From NCBI RefSeq assembly GCF_037153985.1, contig NZ_JBBAYI010000012.1, positions 1 through 64,000 on the forward strand: a stretch of 64,000 nt of DNA, read 5' to 3'. The translations under genes were made by a program, and so were the position numbers. Origin of the DNA: Emticicia sp037153985. Its GTDB lineage: Bacteria; Bacteroidota; Bacteroidia; Cytophagales; Spirosomataceae. Below the pieces are notes generated by a model. That model saw nothing but the letters and a program-made list of their open reading frames with translations, made no database searches and was not told the DNA's origin. Positions 35,322 to 44,350 of this stretch are shown one piece after another (position 1 is the stretch's first letter; each line of letters begins with the position of its first letter).

Positions 35322-35366
35322 GCAACTGGTTTATATTAATATTTAAACTAAAAACGAAATTATCCG

Positions 35367-35723
35367 ATGGTATACATTCTTATTCTTGTTATAAGTGCCG
35401 TAGCACAACTTTTTCTGCCTTGGTGGGTTATTGCTCCTGTGGCTTTTATTATAGCTATGTGGCAGGCAAAATCGCCCAAAGCAGCCTACCTGGCCGGAGC
35501 AGGTGCCATAGCCACGCTCTGGATAGCCTACGCAGCCTGTCTGAACATTTCGAGCGGGGGTATTATGCTTGAGCGCATTGGTGGGTTATTCTCAGAAAGC
35601 CTTAAGTTTCTGAAAAGTATCCCTTATTCTATATCATTTTTCTTTATTATGGCACTTATTGGCTCACAGGTAGCAGGTTTTTCTGCGCTAGCGGGTTATC
35701 ATTTTAGGCAATTAATCAAATAA
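35367..35723 (+). CDS. Small membrane protein of unknown function
   Basis: A 118-residue protein with three or four hydrophobic helices and almost no soluble part. No conserved catalytic motif was seen. It follows the penicillin acylase by 45 bases and may be co-transcribed with it. A terminator directly follows, so it ends that unit. Confidence 0.6.
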   Translation: MVYILILVISAVAQLFLPWWVIAPVAFIIAMWQAKSPKAAYLAGAGAIATLWIAYAACLNISSGGIMLERIGGLFSESLKFLKSIPYSISFFFIMALIGSQVAGFSALAGYHFRQLIK

Positions 35724-35731
35724 AGTATACC

Positions 35732-35766
35732 AATCCCTCTTTTTTAGAGGGATTTTTTTATCTTTG
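35732..35766 (+). promoter_or_regulatory. Terminator and promoter in tandem before ompH
   Basis: AATCCCTC (35732-35739) and GAGGGATT (35747-35754) form a stem followed by a T-run. The T-run leads straight into TATCTTTG (35759-35766), a -7 box for the OmpH gene at 35849. One short sequence thus ends one unit and starts the next. Confidence 0.6.
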
Positions 35767-35848
35767 CAGCCTTTAGCTGAAAAAAATTATTCATTAAAAT
35801 ACACATTCATAGTACGTATAAACACATAGTACGCAAATTAATTTTCGC

Positions 35849-36460
35849 ATGAAAAAACTCTCAGTTTTCGTTTTATTAGTTGCTCTTATCGCATGGGGTT
35901 GTGATAAATCCTCTTCTACTTCAAGTACCTCAGGTGCTAAACAGGTGGCAGGCCGCATAGTTTATGTAAACACCGATACCCTACTTACCAAATATGATTA
36001 TTATAAAGACATTGCAAAAGCCTCTGAAAACAAAAGATTCAGACTTGAAAATGACTTAGCTAATAAAGCCCGTACCTTCCAGAATAAAGTTGCGTTCTTC
36101 CAACAAAAAGCACAACAAGGTGGCATGACTCAAGAGCAGGCCCAAACAACACAAATGCAATTGCAACAGGAAGAACAAAACATTATGGCTTATCGTGATA
36201 AAAACGCACAAGACCTAGCCAGAGAAGAAGCAAAACAAACAGAAGATATTCTGAACAAAATTCATGATTACCTGAAAGAGTTCAATGCAGGCGATAAATA
36301 TGATATGGTAATCGGGTACTCGAAAGGTGGCGGTGTGTTATATGCCAAAGAAGACCTTGATATTACAAACGCTGTATTGGAAGGGCTAAACAAAAAATAT
36401 GCTGAAGACAAAAAAAGCGGCAAAATAAATATCGAAAAAGATAGCACAAGCAAAAAATAA
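35849..36460 (+). CDS. OmpH/Skp-family periplasmic chaperone-like lipoprotein
   Basis: A 203-residue protein with a lipoprotein-like signal (Cys18 after AWG). A long alpha-helical coiled coil runs through the middle, and there is a lysine-rich tail. The pattern GRIVYVNTDTLLTKYDYYKDI is the usual start of Bacteroidota OmpH/Skp proteins, which escort outer-membrane proteins. The lipobox is atypical, so the anchor may be lost. It precedes tatC by 50 bases on the same strand, so the two may be co-transcribed. Confidence 0.83.
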   Translation: MKKLSVFVLLVALIAWGCDKSSSTSSTSGAKQVAGRIVYVNTDTLLTKYDYYKDIAKASENKRFRLENDLANKARTFQNKVAFFQQKAQQGGMTQEQAQTTQMQLQQEEQNIMAYRDKNAQDLAREEAKQTEDILNKIHDYLKEFNAGDKYDMVIGYSKGGGVLYAKEDLDITNAVLEGLNKKYAEDKKSGKINIEKDSTSKK

Positions 36461-36510
36461 TAAATCCGTTATACGGGTTTAGCGTATATAAAGAAAATTA
36501 TTGAAATAAA

Positions 36511-37389
36511 ATGCCATTAGACCAAACTCCGTATTTTGATTACGACGACGAAGAAAAAGAAAAAGGTGAAAGCAGAGAAATGTCGTTTCTTGACCATCTG
36601 GAAGAACTTCGGTGGCACCTGATTCGTGCAGCTATCGCCATTGTTGTCTTCATGGTTTTTGCATTTTTCTACATTAAAGATATTTATGATATTGTAATTC
36701 TTGGCCCATCGAAAGTTGACTTCTGGACTTACCGCATGATGTGTAAGCTCGGGAATCTGGTTGGTGCGCCGGGTCTTTGTGTAGATAAGCTCCAGTTTAC
36801 CCTTATGAGCCGCGAGGTCTCGGGCCAATTTATTATGGCTTTTACTTCTGCTGCTATCATAGGTCTGGTGTTTGCATTTCCTTATGTATTCTGGGAAATC
36901 TGGCGATTCATTAAGCCTGGCCTGAAACCCTCCGAGGTTAAGTCGGCCCGAGGTGCAGTATTTTATGTAACTTTTCTTTTTTTCTCAGGAGTTCTGTTCG
37001 GGTATTATATTGTTTCGCCTTTAGCTATTAACTTCTTGGTTAATTTCCAGATTAGCGACACTATTCAAAACCAGTTTGATATTAGCTCTTACATTTCTTT
37101 ACTGGCTACCCTTACACTAGCTTGTGGTGTTGCCTTCCAGCTACCTATTGCTATTTTTGTGTTAACCAAAATAGGTATTATAGGGCCTAAGTTTATGCGC
37201 ACCTATCGTAAACATGCAATTGTAGTTATTCTGGTAGTAGCGGCTGTTATTACGCCATCGCCCGATGTAACAAGCCAGTTGTTAGTGGCATTCCCGCTTT
37301 ATATTCTTTATGAAATAAGTATTATTATTTCGGCTAGAGAAGAAAAACGACGGCTAGCTTCGTTGGATGAAAAACCATCAGATAATTAA
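36511..37389 (+). CDS. tatC: Sec-independent translocase TatC
   Basis: A 292-residue inner-membrane protein with six helices. The N-terminal EMSFLDHLEELRWHLIRA signature belongs to TatC, which recognises twin-arginine signal peptides and starts transport of folded proteins. A long second periplasmic segment (about 60-100) is typical of Bacteroidota members. TatA/B partners are not adjacent. A strong hairpin follows. Confidence 0.95.
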   Translation: MPLDQTPYFDYDDEEKEKGESREMSFLDHLEELRWHLIRAAIAIVVFMVFAFFYIKDIYDIVILGPSKVDFWTYRMMCKLGNLVGAPGLCVDKLQFTLMSREVSGQFIMAFTSAAIIGLVFAFPYVFWEIWRFIKPGLKPSEVKSARGAVFYVTFLFFSGVLFGYYIVSPLAINFLVNFQISDTIQNQFDISSYISLLATLTLACGVAFQLPIAIFVLTKIGIIGPKFMRTYRKHAIVVILVVAAVITPSPDVTSQLLVAFPLYILYEISIIISAREEKRRLASLDEKPSDN

Positions 37390-37405
37390 ACGTAATAATA
37401 TCATT

Positions 37406-37442
37406 AAAAAAGCCACTTTCCCGATGGAAAAGTGGCTTTTTT
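37406..37442 (+). terminator. Bidirectional terminator after tatC
   Basis: AAAAAAGCCACTTT (37406-37419) and AAAGTGGCTTTTTT (37429-37442) form a stem with A- and T-runs on either side. It can serve tatC and the convergent Fe-S gene (stop 37456). Confidence 0.85.
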
Positions 37443-37455
37443 ACTACTAGCTTAT

Positions 37456-37887
37456 TCAAGCAATAAAACCTACTTTAATATGTGAGCCATCACAAAAGGG
37501 TTTGTTTTCGGACGACCCACAACGACACAAAGCCGTAACTTTATGTTTTTTTGTAATATTTCCTTCTGAATCTTTTATCGAAATATTGCCATATACTATC
37601 AGCGGCCCGTTTTTGGTGGTTTCTACAATTGTTTCTGTTTCAATTTGTGTTTCTTCTGCTGATTCCGTCTTGATATAAGATAAAGCCCCTGACGGACATT
37701 TATCTATCTGTTCCATTATTTTTTCGTTTGTTTCTTTTTCAGGTGTCACCCACGGGCGTTTGCGTGGGTCAAATACATGTGGTAACCCACGAAAGCAAAT
37801 AGCAGAATGAATACATTTTTCTGGTTGCCAAACAACCGTTACTTCCCCATTAGGGTATTTTTTAACAATTTTTCTTTGTTCTTCCAT
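37456..37887 (-). CDS. Two-domain Fe-S protein: divergent 4Fe-4S (YjdI-type) plus CDGSH
   Basis: A 143-residue protein. The N-terminal half is a divergent ferredoxin-like domain with Cys25, Cys31 and Cys64 (CIHSAICF then DKCPSGAL). The C-terminal half has the CDGSH iron-sulfur signature: Cys121, Cys123, then Cys132-Asp-Gly-Ser-His136. A charged Thr/Glu linker joins them. CDGSH domains hold a redox-active, often labile 2Fe-2S cluster. Electron transfer or cluster delivery is inferred; the partner is unknown. The ATG at 37887 is preferred to a TTG at 37908. Confidence 0.85.
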   Translation of the reverse strand: MEEQRKIVKKYPNGEVTVVWQPEKCIHSAICFRGLPHVFDPRKRPWVTPEKETNEKIMEQIDKCPSGALSYIKTESAEETQIETETIVETTKNGPLIVYGNISIKDSEGNITKKHKVTALCRCGSSENKPFCDGSHIKVGFIA

Positions 37888-38011
37888 GGGTTTAAAAATT
37901 TTATTCAATATTAACGAATCTCCGCTTCAATATCAAATCTGGGCTATACGTAACTATGTGCTTCATGTAGAACAGTAATATTCTCATATTTTTTAGTACT
38001 TAATATACGAG

Positions 38012-38037
38012 TAACTAATTAATTAGTTATACATTTG
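38012..38037 (+). promoter_or_regulatory. 18-base palindrome abutting a -7 box
   Basis: TAACTAATTAATTAGTTA (38012-38029) is a perfect palindrome ending at the base before TACATTTG (38030-38037), a -7 box 36 bases before the ATG at 38074. A protein bound here would cover the promoter spacer. The form resembles TetR- or MarR-type operators; the regulator is not identified. Confidence 0.55.
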
Positions 38038-38073
38038 TAAAACCTATGATAAACGATTAGCCCAGAATTGAGA

Positions 38074-39306
38074 ATGACCCGGATTTTTATTTTTTGCTTT
38101 TTACTTGCCAGTTTACCTGTACTGGTTTATAGCCAGACTACTATTGAAGGAAGAGTAATTAGCGTAGACGACAAAAAGCCTCTTCCCTTTGCCAATGTAT
38201 TTATCAGTAATACCACCAAAGGGCAACAAACCGATGAAAAAGGGCATTTCAAAATTACAAACGCACCTTCTGGCACTATCGATTTAGTAATCAGTTATAT
38301 AGGTTACCGTACTTTTTCTTTACAAATGCGCGCAGATACCCTGAAACGCCCCCTTCTGATTATGCTTCAACCCGATGCCATTGAACTGAAAGGTGTAACC
38401 ATTAAACGCATCAAAAACGGCTTAAAGAGATATTTCCCTTATTTTCAGGAAGGCTTTTTCGGAAAAACAACATTTTCGGCAGCTTGCAAATTAAAAAACC
38501 CTGAGGCATTGATTTTCAGTATGAACGAAGATAATTCAGAACTGATTATTACTGCCGACGAACCGCTCGAAATTGAAAATAAGATGCTTGGCTATGTAGT
38601 AAAATATCAGTTAGAAGAATTCAGGTATCATTTCACTAAACAGTATCTTTCTTACTGGGGGTATCCGTTTTTTGAAGAAATGCAAACCAAAAGCGATAAA
38701 AAGAAACAACAATGGCTCAAAAACCGTGACATCGCCTATTATGGGTCATCACAACATTTTTTTAAGGCACTAACCGAGAAAAAACTGGAAGCCGAAGGCT
38801 TTGAAATTCATACATTAATCAGAGAACAGAAAAAACCGTATCTGATTCCGTTGAAACCCGAACAACGTGACAGTACCGGAAAAATTATCAGCGAGGCTTC
38901 GAGAGAAAAAATAAGCGTTGATTCAACCGACCTTAAACTCAGAATTAATCAATCGCTCAAAAAAGTACCAACAAATTTGTTTTCTAAATATGTGCAGTAT
39001 CTGGTCAGAACTCCGCTGAAAGAAGACGAAATAATTAAACAACAAGGCGAAGCATTCATATTAAATTTTGACAACTACCTATACGTTATTTATAACAAAG
39101 AGTTTGAAGAAGCACAGTTTCTGGAAACAGGGCAAAAAAACATTCCTCAAACCTCTACATTGTCGCTGCTCGAGCCGTCAACTATTGTTGAGCGCAACGG
39201 GCATCTTATTAATCCACTGGCTATTATTTTTGAAGGACGCTGGGGATATGAAAAAATAGGTGAATTACTACCCTTAGACTACCTCCCCCAAGCACCTTCT
39301 AACTAA
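38074..39306 (+). CDS. CarboxypepD_reg-like (beta-sandwich) envelope protein
   Basis: A 410-residue secreted protein with a signal peptide (ending YSQ). It has one CarboxypepD-regulatory-like beta-sandwich domain (residues 25-110), with the pattern PLPFANVFISNTTKGQQTDEKGHF. This is the domain found at the front of Bacteroidota TonB-dependent receptors, but here no barrel follows. The rest (120-410) is mixed, charged and unassigned. The protein may act as a free plug-like or surface component. The ATG at 38074 is used, six bases after a TTG. Confidence 0.68.
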   Translation: MTRIFIFCFLLASLPVLVYSQTTIEGRVISVDDKKPLPFANVFISNTTKGQQTDEKGHFKITNAPSGTIDLVISYIGYRTFSLQMRADTLKRPLLIMLQPDAIELKGVTIKRIKNGLKRYFPYFQEGFFGKTTFSAACKLKNPEALIFSMNEDNSELIITADEPLEIENKMLGYVVKYQLEEFRYHFTKQYLSYWGYPFFEEMQTKSDKKKQQWLKNRDIAYYGSSQHFFKALTEKKLEAEGFEIHTLIREQKKPYLIPLKPEQRDSTGKIISEASREKISVDSTDLKLRINQSLKKVPTNLFSKYVQYLVRTPLKEDEIIKQQGEAFILNFDNYLYVIYNKEFEEAQFLETGQKNIPQTSTLSLLEPSTIVERNGHLINPLAIIFEGRWGYEKIGELLPLDYLPQAPSN

Positions 39307-39442
39307 TTTTTCTGTTATACATACCGCTATTTTTAAAAGCTATATTAAAAAAAAGGCCCCTTAATTTAATTTATAAATATATTGATAAATATTTGAATTA
39401 TTTCTACATTAGTGGCAACATAAAACCAAGCTGACAAGCCCT

Positions 39443-40561
39443 GTGAAAATAGCGATAATCAAAGAAACCAAGCCTTTCGAAAAACGTGTTGCCCTAAGCC
39501 CAGAAGTCTGCAAACAACTGATTCAAGCCGGATTTGAATGTGCTATTGAGAAAGAAGCCGGAATGTCTTCTTTTTTTGATGATGCTTCCTATGAAGCCGT
39601 TGGTGTACAGATTGAAAAGAACAAAAATTCTTTACTTTCAGGTGCCGACATAGTGCTGAAAGTTAATCCTTTAACTACTGACGAAGTAAGCCATCTGAAA
39701 AAAGGTGCGGTAAGTATTTCGTTTATGTACGCTGCTACTAACAAAGATTTGGTAGCTGCCTGCGCACAGCAAGGCATTTCTGCCTTTTCGGTTGATGCCA
39801 TCCCGCGTATCTCACGCGCCCAGAAAATGGATGCACTCAGCTCTCAGGCCAATCTGGGAGGATACAAATCTGTTATTATAGGAGCTTATCATTTAGGTAA
39901 AATATTCCCACTGCTCATGACTGCCGCAGGCACCATTAAACCAGCCAAAGTGGTAATAATGGGAGCAGGTGTGGCCGGCTTACAGGCTATTGCCACCGCC
40001 AAACGACTGGGTGCGGTAGTAGAGGTAAGTGATATTCGCCCCGAAACCAAAGAACAGGTTGAGTCGTTAGGTGGTAAATTCATTGAAGTTAAAGGCGATG
40101 ACTCCATTAAAATAGAGGGTGGTTACGTAAAAGGTGTTTCGGAAGATTTTCTGAAAAAGCAACAGGAGGTTATTGCCAAACATATCAGCGAAGCTGACCT
40201 CGTTATTACCACGGCCTTAATTCCGGGTAAAAAAGCTCCTTTACTCGTACCCGAAGAAGTAGTAAAACGTATGAAACTCGGTTCGGTAATTGTTGATATG
40301 GCTGTTGAGCAAGGGGGTAACTGTGCGTGTAGCGAATATGGCAAAACAGTAGTAAAACATGGTGTTACTATTGTAGGCGAGCCGAATATCCCTTCATTAC
40401 TTCCGCTGAATGCCAGCGAACTGTATGCCAAAAACATTGCTACTTTTCTGCTTCATCTGGCCACTAAAGATGGTTTTAAATGGGAATTAGACGAAGAAAT
40501 AACCAAAGGTTCTCTGATTGTACATAATGGTAGTATTGTACATCCGTCGGTATCTGTCTAA
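39443..40561 (+). CDS. pntAA: NAD(P) transhydrogenase subunit alpha part 1 (PntAA)
   Basis: A 372-residue soluble NAD(H)-binding domain I. It includes the N-terminal KIAIIKETKPFEKRVALSP block and the Rossmann motif VVIMGAGVAGLQAIATAKRLGAVV. Together with the next two genes it forms the proton-translocating transhydrogenase that passes hydride from NADH to NADP+ at the cost of proton-motive force. The gene starts with GTG at 39443. The enzyme is split into three polypeptides, as in many bacteria outside the enterics. Confidence 0.95.
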   Translation: MKIAIIKETKPFEKRVALSPEVCKQLIQAGFECAIEKEAGMSSFFDDASYEAVGVQIEKNKNSLLSGADIVLKVNPLTTDEVSHLKKGAVSISFMYAATNKDLVAACAQQGISAFSVDAIPRISRAQKMDALSSQANLGGYKSVIIGAYHLGKIFPLLMTAAGTIKPAKVVIMGAGVAGLQAIATAKRLGAVVEVSDIRPETKEQVESLGGKFIEVKGDDSIKIEGGYVKGVSEDFLKKQQEVIAKHISEADLVITTALIPGKKAPLLVPEEVVKRMKLGSVIVDMAVEQGGNCACSEYGKTVVKHGVTIVGEPNIPSLLPLNASELYAKNIATFLLHLATKDGFKWELDEEITKGSLIVHNGSIVHPSVSV

Positions 40562-40619
40562 CACAGTTTTCACTATCTGTATATTCATATTGCAACTCAT
40601 CATATAAGCTTATTTAAAC

Positions 40620-40928
40620 ATGATTAACGACATAGTTAGTTTTTTCGGCGAAAATATCCAGATGATATACATTATTATATTGTCTGTATTTGTGGGGGTA
40701 GAGGTCATCGGAAAGGTACCTGCTGTTTTACATACTCCTTTAATGAGTGGAGCCAATGCAATTCATGGTGTAGTAATTGTCGGGGCTATTATTGTTATGC
40801 TCAACACACCTGCCGACAACATACTGGCATTAGCATTGGGTTTTGTGGCAGTAGTTTTAGGCACCCTTAATGTAGTGGGCGGCTTTGCCGTTACCGACCG
40901 GATGCTGGAAATGTTTAAGAAAAAATAA
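40620..40928 (+). CDS. pntAB: NAD(P) transhydrogenase subunit alpha part 2 (PntAB)
   Basis: A 102-residue membrane protein with three hydrophobic helices, including VEVIGKVPAVLHTPLMSGANAIHG-type residues that line the proton path of domain II. It is the small membrane part of the split alpha subunit, placed between pntAA and pntB with short gaps. Confidence 0.93.
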   Translation: MINDIVSFFGENIQMIYIIILSVFVGVEVIGKVPAVLHTPLMSGANAIHGVVIVGAIIVMLNTPADNILALALGFVAVVLGTLNVVGGFAVTDRMLEMFKKK

Positions 40929-40970
40929 GCTTATAAATCAACTATTCATCCTAACAACTAGCCGTTGACA

Positions 40971-42368
40971 ATGGAAATAAAATATATTCTTGATATAGTC
41001 TATTTAATAGCGTCTGTCACATTTGTAATGGGCTTAAAAATGTTAAGCCACCCCGACACCGCCCGCAAAGGTAATTTGTATGCAGCCTTCGGAATGGCCT
41101 TAGCCATAGCCGGAACTATTCTGCTTTACAACCACCCCGACGGCTACACCACGCGTGAACCTCTCAAAATAATTCTGATTCTGGTGGCCATAAGCATAGG
41201 GTCACTGGCAGGCTGGTTAACGGCGAATCGGGTACAAATGACTAAAATGCCCGAACTGGTTTCGCTCTTTAATGGTATGGGCGGAGCCTGTGCGGCTCTG
41301 ATAGGCATCATGGAATACGAACATAATGTAGGCAAAACGGGGGCTTTAGCTACTATTATTGCCGGCATGATAATAGGCTCGGTTTCTTTCAGCGGAAGTG
41401 TTATTGCTTTCCTGAAGCTCAACGAAACCATGAGAAAACCCATCAGGCTACCCTCTTATAACATTCTGAACACGGTTGTTATGATAGCCCTAATAGCTTT
41501 TGGAGCATATATTGTTTATGCACAACCCCAAGAGTTACTTTTGCCTATCATTTTATTTGTGGCAGCACTTATTTACGGAGTCTTATTTGTGATTCCTATT
41601 GGTGGAGCAGATATGCCCGTGGTTATTTCTCTGTTAAACTCTTTTACTGGGCTGGCAGCTGCCTTCGGAGGTTTCCTTTACCAGAATCAGGTTATGCTCA
41701 CCGGAGGTATTCTGGTAGGTTCGGCTGGTACTATTCTTACATTGGCTATGTGTAAAGCCATGAATCGCCCGTTAAGCAACGTTATTTTCGGAGCCTTTGG
41801 TGCAAGTAGTGCAAGCACTGGGACCGACGTAAAAGGGAGTATCAAAGATATTTCTATTTCAGATACCGCTATTCTGATGAACTATGCTAAAAAAGTAGTT
41901 ATTGTACCCGGATATGGGCTGGCGGTAGCGCAGGCACAACACGTAATTCATGAACTGGAAACACTACTTGAAGAAAGAGGCGTTGATGTACAATATGCCA
42001 TTCATCCGGTAGCTGGCCGTATGCCCGGCCACATGAATGTACTTCTAGCAGAAAGTAATGTATCTTACGATAAACTAGTAGAAATGGAAGATATTAATCC
42101 TGAATTTGCCAAAACCGATGTAGTGTTGGTTGTAGGGGCCAACGATGTGGTAAACCCTGCTGCCAAAACAGACCCATCTTCTCCGATATTCGGAATGCCT
42201 ATTCTGGACGTAGAAAATGCCCGTAATGTTATCGTGAACAAACGTAGCATGAATGCAGGCTATGCAGGTATCGACAACCTGCTGTTTTATCAGCCAAAAA
42301 CCAGTATGCTTTTCGGAGATGCCAAAGGGGTGCTAACAAAACTGGTTAGTGAGCTAAAACAAATGTAA
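40971..42368 (+). CDS. pntB: NAD(P) transhydrogenase subunit beta (PntB)
   Basis: A 465-residue protein with about eight membrane helices (domain II) and a C-terminal NADP(H)-binding domain III. The latter holds the GYGLAVAQAQH motif, VAGRMPGHMNVLLAE and VGANDVVNP. It completes the transhydrogenase. The ATG at 40971 is preferred to a TTG at 40965. The next gene, a flavoprotein, starts 128 bases on and is probably within the same metabolic block. Confidence 0.95.
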   Translation: MEIKYILDIVYLIASVTFVMGLKMLSHPDTARKGNLYAAFGMALAIAGTILLYNHPDGYTTREPLKIILILVAISIGSLAGWLTANRVQMTKMPELVSLFNGMGGACAALIGIMEYEHNVGKTGALATIIAGMIIGSVSFSGSVIAFLKLNETMRKPIRLPSYNILNTVVMIALIAFGAYIVYAQPQELLLPIILFVAALIYGVLFVIPIGGADMPVVISLLNSFTGLAAAFGGFLYQNQVMLTGGILVGSAGTILTLAMCKAMNRPLSNVIFGAFGASSASTGTDVKGSIKDISISDTAILMNYAKKVVIVPGYGLAVAQAQHVIHELETLLEERGVDVQYAIHPVAGRMPGHMNVLLAESNVSYDKLVEMEDINPEFAKTDVVLVVGANDVVNPAAKTDPSSPIFGMPILDVENARNVIVNKRSMNAGYAGIDNLLFYQPKTSMLFGDAKGVLTKLVSELKQM

Positions 42369-42496
42369 AATTTGTACTTTATTGACAAAATATCATATAA
42401 TAATTGCCACTTTTATATTTTTACAGAATATTATTTGGTACTCAAAAAAAGAATTAAGTAGATTTACTTACGATTTAAATATAAAATATTCAACCG

Positions 42497-44293
42497 TTGG
42501 AACCTACAAATGTCAATGACCCAGAATACTATCATAAGATAGTAGATTGTCAGTACGCCTGCCCTGCGCATACCCCTGTACCTGAATACATCAGACTTAT
42601 TGCTGCCGAGCGTTATACAGAAGCATATATGGTTAACTGGGAATCAAATGTATTTCCGGGAGTATTGGGCCGTACTTGTGACAGACCCTGTGAACCCGCC
42701 TGCCGACGCGGACGTGTAGAAGAAGAACCAGTAGCTATTTGTCGCTTAAAAAGAGTAGCCGCCGATAATAAAGGAGATATTAAAAACCTGATTCCAAAAG
42801 CTCCGGCCATTGGTAATGGCAAAAAAGTTGCACTAATTGGCGCAGGCCCTGCTTCGCTTACCGTAGCCCGTGACCTTGCTCCGCTAGGTTATGAAATACA
42901 CGTATTTGACGAGCAGATAAAAGGAGGCGGCATGATGCGCAGCCAGATACCGTCGTTCCGTTTGCCCGAAGCCGTACTTGATGAAGAAGTGAACAATATC
43001 CTTGAAATGGGCATTCATACCCATTTTAAAACGTATGTTTCAAGCCTTAAAGATGTTCTTGCACAAAATTATGATGCCGTTTTTATCGGAACAGGTGCGC
43101 CTAAAGGCCGCGACCTGAACGATTTACCCGGCCGTACGGAAGGTGCTGCCAATATTCATGTTGGTATCGAATGGCTGGCTAGTGTAGCTTTTGAACATAC
43201 CAGCAAAATTGGCAAAAATGTAATTGTACTGGGTGGAGGAAACACCGCTATGGACTGCTGCCGTACATCGCGCCGTTTAGGGGGCGAAAACGTAAAGGTA
43301 GTGGTACGTAGCCCATTCAGCGACATGAAGGCCTCGCCGTGGGAGAAAGAAGATGCCATGCACGAAGACATCCCGATTCTGGATAACCACGTACCAAAGT
43401 CGTTTGTGGTAGAAAACGGTCAGTTAAAAGGCATGACTTTTGAAAAAGTGAAAGCTGTTTATGATGAAAGAGGTAAACGCTCGCTTGTACCTACCGGAGA
43501 AGACCACGTTTTTATCGAAGCAGATGATGTACTGGTAGCCATCGGGCAGGAAAATAGCTTCCCATGGATTGAACGCGACTTAGGCATTGAGTTTGACAAG
43601 TGGGAAATGCCTAAAGTTGACCCTGTTACGTTTCAATCAACCCATACAAAGGTATTTTTCGGAGGAGATGCCGCACTTGGCCCTAAGAATGTAATTACTG
43701 CCGTAGCACAGGGGCATCAGGCAGCCGTTTCAATCGATTTGTTCTGTCAAGGCAAAGCACTTCACGAACGCCCTGCGCCATTTACTAACCTAATTTCACA
43801 GAAAATGGGTATTCATGAATGGAGTTATGATAGCGTAGTAGCCAACGACCACCGTTTCGTAGTACCACAAGCCAGCAAAGACCTTACGCTGAAAGACCGC
43901 AAAAAAGAAGTTGAGCTTGGTTTTGATAAACTGGCAGGCTTTAAAGAAGCACAGCGTTGCCTCAATTGCGATGTACAGACTGTTTTTACCACCAATCGCT
44001 GTATTGAGTGCGATGCCTGCATGGATATTTGCCCTACTTCATGTATTACTTTTACAGAAAACGGCCCAGAAGAAGACCTCCGTACACGCCTGATGGCTCC
44101 AGCACTTAATCTGGAACAGGAACTGTTAGTATCTGGAACCTTAGCCACGGGTAGAGTCATGGTAAAAGATGAAGATGTTTGTTTACATTGTGGCTTATGT
44201 GCTGAAAGATGCCCAACCTCTGCGTGGGATATGCAGAAGTTTTTCTATAATGTTACAAAAGCGCACCACGGTTGCCAAACAGCCCACGCTTAA
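42497..44293 (+). CDS. GltD-like FAD/NAD(P) oxidoreductase with two-cluster ferredoxin tail
   Basis: A 598-residue protein. The N-terminal GltD-type Fe-S region has Cys18, Cys22, Cys61, Cys65 and Cys69. The FAD motif GAGPAS follows at 115-120 and a second nucleotide site VLGGGNTAMD lies later. The C-terminus carries two CxxCxxCxxxCP ferredoxin motifs (CIECDACMDICP and CLHCGLCAERCP). It can move electrons between NAD(P)H, flavin and low-potential clusters. It sits 57 bases before korA and most likely accepts electrons from KorAB. The start is TTG at 42497; the next in-frame ATG would delete the first cysteines. Glutamate synthase itself is not nearby. Confidence 0.88.
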   Translation: MEPTNVNDPEYYHKIVDCQYACPAHTPVPEYIRLIAAERYTEAYMVNWESNVFPGVLGRTCDRPCEPACRRGRVEEEPVAICRLKRVAADNKGDIKNLIPKAPAIGNGKKVALIGAGPASLTVARDLAPLGYEIHVFDEQIKGGGMMRSQIPSFRLPEAVLDEEVNNILEMGIHTHFKTYVSSLKDVLAQNYDAVFIGTGAPKGRDLNDLPGRTEGAANIHVGIEWLASVAFEHTSKIGKNVIVLGGGNTAMDCCRTSRRLGGENVKVVVRSPFSDMKASPWEKEDAMHEDIPILDNHVPKSFVVENGQLKGMTFEKVKAVYDERGKRSLVPTGEDHVFIEADDVLVAIGQENSFPWIERDLGIEFDKWEMPKVDPVTFQSTHTKVFFGGDAALGPKNVITAVAQGHQAAVSIDLFCQGKALHERPAPFTNLISQKMGIHEWSYDSVVANDHRFVVPQASKDLTLKDRKKEVELGFDKLAGFKEAQRCLNCDVQTVFTTNRCIECDACMDICPTSCITFTENGPEEDLRTRLMAPALNLEQELLVSGTLATGRVMVKDEDVCLHCGLCAERCPTSAWDMQKFFYNVTKAHHGCQTAHA

Positions 44294-44350
44294 ACTAATT
44301 AATCAAGACCTTTTTTAATCACGATAAAAACTCTCCTTTGGGGAAGGAAT

